Shown here: in pieces, positions 58,247-64,000 of the stretch
Layout: each line of letters starts with the position of its first letter
How positions within the stretch are numbered: position 1 is the stretch's first letter
Assembly: GCF_012971745.1 (NCBI RefSeq)
Contig: NZ_CP048834.1
Coordinates: 6,222,189-6,286,188, forward strand
DNA from: Starkeya sp. ORNL1
GTDB taxonomy: Bacteria; Pseudomonadota; Alphaproteobacteria; Rhizobiales; Xanthobacteraceae
DNA length: 64,000 bases
Direction: 5' to 3'
Program-made: the position numbers and the translations under genes
The notes under the pieces: model-generated
Databases searched by the model: none
The model's input: only the letters and a program-made list of their open reading frames with translations
What the model was told of the DNA's origin: nothing

Positions 58247-59659
58247 TCACGCCGCCAGCTTCCCGACCATCGCCTCTATCTGCCTGAGATCACTAACGAA
58301 ATCGGCATAGGCCTGGCGCTTCGCCGCCTCGTCCGGCAGGCGCAGCAGATAGGAGGGATGCACGGTGATGAAGCCCGGCCGGCCCTCGAACCCCGCCGGC
58401 CCGCGGGATCGGGTGATCGGCAGGGCCTTGCCCGCAAGCGCCTGGACGGCGGTGGCGCCGAGCGCGACGATCAGGCGGGGATGTACCAGCGCCAGTTCCT
58501 TGTCGAGCCACCAGCGATAATGCTTCACCTCGCCGGCGGTCGGCTTCTGGTGGATGCGCTTCTTGCCGCGCAGCTCGAATTTGAAGTGCTTCACCGCATT
58601 GGTGACATAGACGCGCGAGCGGTCGATGCCGGCCTCCTGCAGGGCGCGGTCGAACAACTGGCCGGCCGGGCCGACGAAGGGGCGGCCTTGCAGGTCTTCC
58701 TGGTCGCCCGGCTGTTCACCGACAAAGGCGATGCTCGCGCCGACCGGGCCTTCGCCGAACACGGCCTGCGTGGCGCCCGGCACCAGCGGGCCAGCCGCGG
58801 CGATGCTGCGGTTGAGCTCGGCGAGAGTCTTCGGATCCTGATCCGACATGGCCGCGACAGCCTTGTCGGGATTGCGCTTGATCGGCATGGCGGCCTCTTG
58901 CTCCAGCATGTCCCTAACGCGGGAAGGGGCGGTTTGGAGCAATGCCGGGATCGCCTGCGTCTCCGGCATGTTGTGCCAGTATTTCCTCGGCATCTCCGCG
59001 CGCATCGCCGTCGGGTTGGCACGGGCAGGGTTGAAGGCGCTCTCGTAATAGCCGAGCCAGCCCCGCTCGACGCCGTCGCTGTCGGGCGCGCCGCTGCGTT
59101 CCGCGGGCGGGCCGACGGCCAGCTCTTCGCCGTTCCAGTGCAGAGAGCCCACCGGCGTCAGGATCGACCATTTCATGCCGGGGAAGCGGTCGACGAAGAA
59201 GCCGGCCGTTGCCTCCACGATGAAATGGTCCGGTTCGAACCAGGCGATGAATCGCTCGCCGTCGTCAGTCTCGGCACGGCGAAAACGCACGAAGGCGTGC
59301 ATCTTGTGCAGGTCGCGGCCGACCGCCTTTGCCATCATCGCCAGGCGATGCACCAGCGGGTCGCTCTGCACCTCCAGAAGCGCGCGCTCGCCATGGATGA
59401 TCCGCCAGATCAGTGTGTAGAGCAGGGCATAACGCTCGGGTTCGCGATGGCAGACCACAAGCTCCGCCAACTCCCCCACAGCCCGCGGCAGCGCGACGGG
59501 CGGCGCTTCTCCAAGGGGCGCCGCGCCGAACAAGTCCGGCGTGTCCTGTGTCGCCCATACGACGTTTTCGGGCATCGCATCCTGCGCGACCAGCGCGCGC
59601 ACCGCGTGCCGGAAGCCGTCGGGATCCGCTCCCGCCTTCAGCTCAATGCGATGGGTCAT
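58247..59659 (-). CDS. udgX: UdgX-type uracil-DNA cross-linking enzyme with N-terminal DUF4130 domain
   Basis: 470 residues. The N-terminal 230 residues are DUF4130/TIGR03915-like; the C-terminal part is a family 4-like uracil-DNA glycosylase. Motif A is GEQPGDQED (314-322) as in UdgX, and the KKRIH loop at 366-370 contains the histidine (H370) that in UdgX forms a covalent link to uracil sites in DNA. The HPSYLLRL motif follows. The stop of the radical-SAM gene overlaps its start by 4 bases. Role: tight capture of uracil-containing DNA in repair. Confidence 0.9.
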   Translation of the reverse strand: MTHRIELKAGADPDGFRHAVRALVAQDAMPENVVWATQDTPDLFGAAPLGEAPPVALPRAVGELAELVVCHREPERYALLYTLIWRIIHGERALLEVQSDPLVHRLAMMAKAVGRDLHKMHAFVRFRRAETDDGERFIAWFEPDHFIVEATAGFFVDRFPGMKWSILTPVGSLHWNGEELAVGPPAERSGAPDSDGVERGWLGYYESAFNPARANPTAMRAEMPRKYWHNMPETQAIPALLQTAPSRVRDMLEQEAAMPIKRNPDKAVAAMSDQDPKTLAELNRSIAAAGPLVPGATQAVFGEGPVGASIAFVGEQPGDQEDLQGRPFVGPAGQLFDRALQEAGIDRSRVYVTNAVKHFKFELRGKKRIHQKPTAGEVKHYRWWLDKELALVHPRLIVALGATAVQALAGKALPITRSRGPAGFEGRPGFITVHPSYLLRLPDEAAKRQAYADFVSDLRQIEAMVGKLAA

Positions 59660-60870
59660 GGGAAAAGACTCAATTGCTGGGACGGTCGGGTCAGCCGCTC
59701 GCGGAGATCGAGCCGGTCGGTGAGCCGCAGCGGATGGTGGTCCGGCGTGATGAGAAACGGCCGCGCACGCCGCAGGCCCGCGCTCAACCGTGCAATATCG
59801 TCGAGCCGCAAGCGCGTATGCCGACGGGCGGCGACGATCTTGTCGACCGCCCGGCTGCCAAGCCCCGGCACGCGCAGCAGCAATTCGCGCTCGGCGGTGT
59901 TGACGTCGACCGGGAAGCGATCGCGGTTCTTCAAGGCCCAGGCAAGCTTCGGGTCGATGTCGAGATCGAGCATGCCGTCCTTGCCGCCCGCACTGATCTC
60001 CTCGACCGTGAAGCCGTAATAGCGCAGCAGCCAGTCGGCCTGGTACAGCCGGTTCTCGCGGCGCAGCGGCGCCGGCTTCACCGGCAGCGCGCGGCTCGCC
60101 TCCGGGATCGGGCTGAAGGCTGAATAATAGACCCGCCTCAGGCCGTAGCCGGAATAGAGCGAGGCGCTGGTGGTGAGCACCGCCTCGTCGGTGGTCTCGT
60201 CGGCGCCGACGATCATCTGCGTGCTCTGGCCGGCCGGAGCGAAGATACGGCGTTCCTCGCGCGCCTCCGCGATGCGCTCATGCATCTGGCCCATCGTGGC
60301 CTTGATGGCGGGTGCGTCCTTTTCCGGCGCCAGGCGCTTCAGGCTGGCATCCGAGGCGAGCTCGATATTGACCGACAGCCGATCGGCCCAGAGCCCGGCC
60401 TGCTCGATGAGCCAGGGACTGGCCTCGGGGATCGCCTTCAGATGGATGTAGCCGGCAAAGCCATGCGCCTGCCGCAGCGTCTTCGCCACCAGCATCATCT
60501 GCTCCATCGTGTAGTCGGGCGAGCGGATGACGCCGGAGGAGAGGAACAGGCCTTCGATGTAGTTGCGCTTGTAGAAGTCGAGCGTGAGCTGCACCACCTC
60601 GTCCACGCCGAAGCGTGCCCGCCGTACGTTCGAAGAGCGCCGGTTGATGCAATAGGAGCAGTCGAACAGGCAGTAATTGGTCAGCAGGATTTTCAGCAGC
60701 GACACGCAGCGCCCGTCCGGCGTGTAGGAATGGCAGATGCCGCTCGGCGTGGTCGAGCCGATGCCACCGGGGGCCGCCTTGCGCGGCGTCGCCCCGGACG
60801 AGGCGCAGGAGGCGTCATATTTGGCGGCGTCAGCCAGTATTCGCAGCTTGGTGACAAGCGTTTCTTCCAC
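59656..60870 (-). CDS. putative DNA modification/repair radical SAM protein (TIGR03916 type)
   Basis: 404 residues. The radical-SAM iron-sulfur motif is C67-x3-C71-x2-C74 (YCLFDCSYC); three more cysteines near the N-terminus (C22, C46, C55) may bind another cluster. The C-terminus has a helix-hairpin-helix DNA-binding motif (LLRVPGLGSRAVDKIVAARR). The frame extends to a GTG at 60891, but that lies inside the SOS box; the GTG at 60870 has GGGAGG about 5 bases upstream and gives the family's usual start. It forms an operon with udgX, a known partnership of unknown chemistry. Confidence 0.85.
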   Translation of the reverse strand: MEETLVTKLRILADAAKYDASCASSGATPRKAAPGGIGSTTPSGICHSYTPDGRCVSLLKILLTNYCLFDCSYCINRRSSNVRRARFGVDEVVQLTLDFYKRNYIEGLFLSSGVIRSPDYTMEQMMLVAKTLRQAHGFAGYIHLKAIPEASPWLIEQAGLWADRLSVNIELASDASLKRLAPEKDAPAIKATMGQMHERIAEAREERRIFAPAGQSTQMIVGADETTDEAVLTTSASLYSGYGLRRVYYSAFSPIPEASRALPVKPAPLRRENRLYQADWLLRYYGFTVEEISAGGKDGMLDLDIDPKLAWALKNRDRFPVDVNTAERELLLRVPGLGSRAVDKIVAARRHTRLRLDDIARLSAGLRRARPFLITPDHHPLRLTDRLDLRERLTRPSQQLSLFP

Positions 60871-60885
60871 GCCATCCTCCCGAAT

Positions 60886-60900
60886 GTTCACTATATGTTC
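60886..60900. promoter_or_regulatory. alphaproteobacterial LexA (SOS) box
   Basis: GTTCACTATATGTTC is an exact match to the GTTC-N7-GTTC LexA consensus of alphaproteobacteria. It lies 15 bases before the start of the radical-SAM gene, so the radical-SAM/udgX operon should be induced by DNA damage. Confidence 0.82.
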
Positions 60901-60917
60901 TCATTTGGAGGCAGGCA

Positions 60918-60948
60918 ATCCCGCTCGCATTACCGTGTCGAGCGGGAT
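60918..60948. terminator. hairpin after carA
   Basis: A perfect 10-base stem, ATCCCGCTCG/CGAGCGGGAT, in the 60 bases between carA and the SOS box. No T-run on the minus strand, so a factor-independent terminator is uncertain, but it separates carA from the SOS-controlled operon. Confidence 0.55.
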
Positions 60949-60962
60949 CGTTGTTCGGGGCG

Positions 60963-62180
60963 CTAGGCCGCCTCGCTCTTGTTCTTCGCGATCATCGCGA
61001 TGAAGCGGTCGAACAGATAGTGGCTGTCCTGCGGGCCGGGGCTGGCTTCCGGGTGGTACTGCACCGAGAACACCGGCTTATCGGTGAGCTGGATGCCGGC
61101 ATTGGAGCCGTCGAACAGCGAGACATGGGTCTCGGCGGCATTGGCCGGCAGGCTGTCGCGGTCGACTGCGAAGCCGTGATTCATCGAGGTGATCTCGACC
61201 TTGCCGGTGGTCATGTCCTTCACCGGATGGTTCGCGCCATGATGACCCTGGTGCATCTTCATGGTGCGCCCACCGACCGCGAGGCCGATCATCTGGTGGC
61301 CGAGGCAGATGCCGAAGGTCGGCACGCCGCGCGCGATGATCTCGCGGATCACCGGCACCGCATATTCCCCGGTCGCCGCCGGGTCGCCGGGGCCGTTGGA
61401 GAGGAACACGCCGTCCGGGCTCAAGGCGAGCACGTCCTCGGCGGAGGTGGTGGCGGGTACCACCGTCACCTTGCACCCCGCCCGGGCGAGCAGGCGCAGG
61501 ATATTGCGCTTGATGCCGTAGTCGATGGCGACGACGTGGTGCACCGGGGTGTCCTGGCGGCCATAACCGTCCGGCCACTGCCAGGGGGTCTCGTCCCAGC
61601 TGAAGCGCTGGGCGCTGGTGACCATCGGCACCAGGTCCATGCCGACGAGGCCGGGCCACTCCGCCGCCTGCTGCTTGAGCGCCGGCAGGTCGAACACGCC
61701 GTCCTCGGCATAGGCGATCACCGCATTGGGCATGCCCTTCTCGCGGATCAGGGCGGTCAGCGCCCGGGTGTCGAGCCCGGCAATGCCGACAATGCCGCGC
61801 GCCTTCAGCCACTGGTCGAAATGGCGAGTCGCGCGATAGTTGGAGGGATCGGTGATCGCGGAATGCAGCACCACGCCGCGCACGCCGGAGGCGCCGGCCA
61901 TCGAGACGGTCTCGATGTCCTCCTCATTGGTGCCGACATTGCCGATATGGGGGAAGGTGAAGGTGATGATCTGCCCGGCATAGGAGGGATCGGTGAGGAT
62001 CTCCTGATAGCCGGTCATCGCCGTGTTGAAGCACACCTCGCCCACCGCGCTGCCTTCGCTGCCCAGGCCGAAGCCTTCCAGCACCGTGCCATCGGCCAGC
62101 ACGAGGAGGGCGGTCGGGAGGGGCTCGGCCCACACGTCGTTATTGGCGTCGCCGCTCATCTGATCTTGTTCCTGCGTCAT
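60963..62180 (-). CDS. carA: carbamoyl-phosphate synthase small subunit
   Basis: 405 residues. Glutaminase subunit that feeds ammonia to CarB. The N-terminal half (ALLVLADGTVLEGFGLGSEGSAVGEVCFNTAMTGYQEILTDPSYAGQI) is standard, and the C-terminal glutamine amidotransferase domain has the catalytic cysteine in FGICLGHQM and the histidine in VQYHPEASPGPQD. Starts at 62180 (MTQEQDQ) or 62159 (MSGDANND) are possible. Upstream, 62181-62385, there is no other gene. Confidence 0.95.
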   Translation of the reverse strand: MTQEQDQMSGDANNDVWAEPLPTALLVLADGTVLEGFGLGSEGSAVGEVCFNTAMTGYQEILTDPSYAGQIITFTFPHIGNVGTNEEDIETVSMAGASGVRGVVLHSAITDPSNYRATRHFDQWLKARGIVGIAGLDTRALTALIREKGMPNAVIAYAEDGVFDLPALKQQAAEWPGLVGMDLVPMVTSAQRFSWDETPWQWPDGYGRQDTPVHHVVAIDYGIKRNILRLLARAGCKVTVVPATTSAEDVLALSPDGVFLSNGPGDPAATGEYAVPVIREIIARGVPTFGICLGHQMIGLAVGGRTMKMHQGHHGANHPVKDMTTGKVEITSMNHGFAVDRDSLPANAAETHVSLFDGSNAGIQLTDKPVFSVQYHPEASPGPQDSHYLFDRFIAMIAKNKSEAA

Positions 62181-62385
62181 GCGTGGCCTAATTAAACGTT
62201 CGCCGCGTCCGATGCCAGCGCCTAGGTTGCGCATCTGTCCTGCACGGCCCGAAGGGGCAGGGACATAAAGGACGTGCGGATGCCGCCGGGGATTTGAGGG
62301 CGGCCGGGGGTGATACCAACAGGAGCGGCGGCGCGGCAAGGCGGGAGCCTGCGCGCGACCAGCCGCCGAACGATGAGAGATCAAC

Positions 62386-62844
62386 GTGTTACGCGATTCG
62401 ATCAATGCGTCCCTCAAGGACGCCATGAAGGCCGGCGACAAGCTGAAACTCGGGACGCTGCGTCTCATCAATGCCGCGATCAAGGATCGCGACATCGAGG
62501 CCCGCGGCCATGGCCGTGACCCGCTCGCCGACGACGAGATATTCGGGCTGCTGGCCAAGATGATCAAGCAGCGCGAGGAATCGGCGAAGGTCTATGAGGA
62601 GGCCGGCCGTGCCGACCTCTCCACCCAGGAGCGCGACGAGATCGTCGTCATCCAGGGCTTCCTGCCAAAGCAGATGAGCGAGGCCGAGGCGCAGGCGGCG
62701 GTGGCCGCGGTGATCGCGGAGATCGGCGCCCATGGCCTGAAGGACATGGGCCGCACCATGGCCGCGCTGAAGGAGCGCTATACCGGGGTGATGGACTTCG
62801 GCAAGGCCAGTGGCACGGTGAAGGCGTTGCTGACCGCGGGCTGA
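62386..62844 (+). CDS. GatB/YqeY-domain protein
   Basis: 152 residues, the usual length of stand-alone YqeY proteins. Helical: LRDSINASLKDAMKAGDKLKLGTLRLINAAIKDRDIE, GLLAKMIKQREESAKVYEEAGR, ERDEIVVIQGFLPKQMSE, MGRTMAALKERYTG. The domain also forms the tail of GatB and may bind tRNA, but the free protein's role is unclear. GTG start. It is divergent from carA and 35 bases before azlC. Confidence 0.9.
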   Translation: MLRDSINASLKDAMKAGDKLKLGTLRLINAAIKDRDIEARGHGRDPLADDEIFGLLAKMIKQREESAKVYEEAGRADLSTQERDEIVVIQGFLPKQMSEAEAQAAVAAVIAEIGAHGLKDMGRTMAALKERYTGVMDFGKASGTVKALLTAG

Positions 62845-62879
62845 CCGCAAAGGGCGAAAACAACGAAGCCCGCGCCGCG

Positions 62880-63626
62880 ATGACATCGCCTCACGATCAG
62901 CCGGCCCATCCCGCGGCCGCCACCTTCACGCCCGCGGGTATCGCCCGCGGGTTCCGCGAGATGATGCCGATCTCCATCTCGATCTTCGTCTTCGCCGCAG
63001 CCTTCGGCCTCACCGCCCGCAATATCGGCCTCGATCCCTGGCTCGCCTGGCTGATGAGCGCCACGGTGTTTGCCGGCGCCGCGCAATTCGCGGTGCTGGA
63101 TCTCTGGCAGACGCCGGTGCCGTGGGTACCGCTGCTGCTCGCGACCTTTGCCGTCAATGCACGGCATCTGCTGCTCGGCGCCTCGCTCTATTCCTGGTGC
63201 CGTGGATTGCCGCGGTGGAAGCGCTATGTCGCGATGACCATGCTCAGCGACACCAACTGGGCGCTCTCTATTGCCGCCCATGGCAAGGGCGAGCGGGATT
63301 TCGGTCATATGTTCGGCGGCGGGGTGCTGCTCTGGGTATCCTGGACCAGTGGCACCCTTGTCGGCGCGGCGTTTGGCGGCTTCACGCTCGCCGATATCCA
63401 GCGCTACGGGCTCGACATGGTGTTCGTGGTGTTCTTCGCCTGCACCCTGCTCGGGCTCCGGCGCGGCCGGCTCGACGACCTGCCCTGGCTCGTCGCCGGC
63501 ATCGCCTCGATCGCGGCGGTGTGGTGGCTGCCGCCGAACTGGCATGTGCTGGTGGGTGGCTTTGCGGGCGGCGTCGCCGGCCTGATCCAGCATGAGCGCC
63601 GGCTCCGGCGCGGGACGCCATCGTGA
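62880..63626 (+). CDS. azlC: AzlC-family branched-chain amino acid exporter subunit
   Basis: 248 residues with about seven membrane helices. Characteristic segments: FAAAFGLTARNIGLDPWLAWLMSATVFAGAAQFAVLDLW at the start, LLATFAVNARHLLLGASLYSW, AMTMLSDTNWALS. With the small AzlD partner it exports branched-chain amino acids or related compounds. Its end overlaps the azlD start by 4 bases. Confidence 0.92.
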   Translation: MTSPHDQPAHPAAATFTPAGIARGFREMMPISISIFVFAAAFGLTARNIGLDPWLAWLMSATVFAGAAQFAVLDLWQTPVPWVPLLLATFAVNARHLLLGASLYSWCRGLPRWKRYVAMTMLSDTNWALSIAAHGKGERDFGHMFGGGVLLWVSWTSGTLVGAAFGGFTLADIQRYGLDMVFVVFFACTLLGLRRGRLDDLPWLVAGIASIAAVWWLPPNWHVLVGGFAGGVAGLIQHERRLRRGTPS

Positions 63627-63934
63627 ACACCGGGAACGCGCTCCTGGTCATCGCGGCGATGACCCTCGTCACCTACGCCACGCGTGCCGGCGGCATCTGG
63701 TTCATGGGCTTCATGCCGATGACCGCGCGGGTCGAGGCCTTCCTGCGCTATCTCGCCGGATCGGTGCTGGTCGCGCTGCTGGTGCCGGCTGTGGTGCGGG
63801 GCGGAAGTGCCGCCTTCGTTGCGGTCGGCGTCTCGCTTGCGGCCATGTTCCTCATCCGCAGATCGCTGCTTTCCATGGCGCTCGGCGTCCTGGCGGCAGC
63901 GCTGTTCCGCGCCTTCGTCGAGGGCGGGCCCTGA
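63623..63934 (+). CDS. azlD: AzlD-family partner of AzlC
   Basis: 103 residues with four membrane helices (LLVIAAMTLVTYATRAGGIWF, FLRYLAGSVLVALLVPAVV, FVAVGVSLAAMFLI, LLSMALGVLAAALFRAF). The ATR segment in the first helix is typical of AzlD. GTG start overlapping the azlC stop. The 66 bases after it show no gene. Confidence 0.9.
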   Translation: MNTGNALLVIAAMTLVTYATRAGGIWFMGFMPMTARVEAFLRYLAGSVLVALLVPAVVRGGSAAFVAVGVSLAAMFLIRRSLLSMALGVLAAALFRAFVEGGP

Positions 63935-64000
63935 GTCGGGTGCCGCTCGGCGTGCCCTGTGGAAAGCGGGGATTGCGGGCGGCGCGCCTTGTGCCGATCT

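Overview
The window looks like a chromosome segment of a GC-rich alphaproteobacterium of the order Hyphomicrobiales (Rhizobiales). The evidence is an LsrB/VtlR-type LysR gene beside trxB, two DUF992 genes, a DUF2380 gene, an LpcC-like glycosyltransferase, an alphaproteobacterial LexA box (GTTC-N7-GTTC) and the short palindromic interspersed repeats common in this order. A Xanthobacteraceae-like host fits, but the genus cannot be fixed from the sequence alone.

Layout. (1) 1-5993: an operon with a Tat-type solute-binding protein, a fused two-domain permease, an ABC ATPase, an amidohydrolase and an HpaI-type aldolase, i.e. uptake plus breakdown of a small organic acid. (2) 6044-28434: a 22.4 kb genomic island bounded by an 18-bp direct repeat that copies the 3' end of a CAT-anticodon tRNA (probably tRNA-Ile2). 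A tyrosine integrase lies next to the tRNA. The main cargo is a class 1 DISARM-like anti-phage locus (drmD, drmMI, drmA, drmB). An XRE-ImmA/IrrE gene and a PIN-domain gene sit inside it, and no drmC is present. The rest of the island holds a small serine recombinase, short genes of unknown function, 24-bp iteron-like repeats and five copies of a 14-bp palindrome (TGCAACNNGTTGCA) placed between its modules. (3) 28418-64000: core genome. It holds a SIMPL protein, a lipid kinase, a collagen-like secreted protein, a SemiSWEET, a PQQ-type sugar dehydrogenase, a GST, an aspartate aminotransferase, two DUF992 proteins, an EF-G-like GTPase, msrP, a YbaL-type antiporter, lsrB-trxB, an Lrp regulator, a surface-glycan cluster, two outer-membrane beta-barrel proteins and greA. 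Next come carB and carA, separated by a cupin gene and an SOS-box-preceded radical-SAM/udgX pair, then a YqeY protein and azlCD.

How it works together (inference). DrmD, DrmA and DrmB would process or block incoming phage DNA while DrmMI marks host DNA. The embedded XRE-ImmA/PIN pair has its own inverted-repeat operator and resembles a toxin-antitoxin or sensor module; it could control the locus or act as a backup. The recurrent 14-bp palindrome could be the binding site of an island-wide regulator or a recombination-related site. This island is the best candidate in the window for something not yet described.
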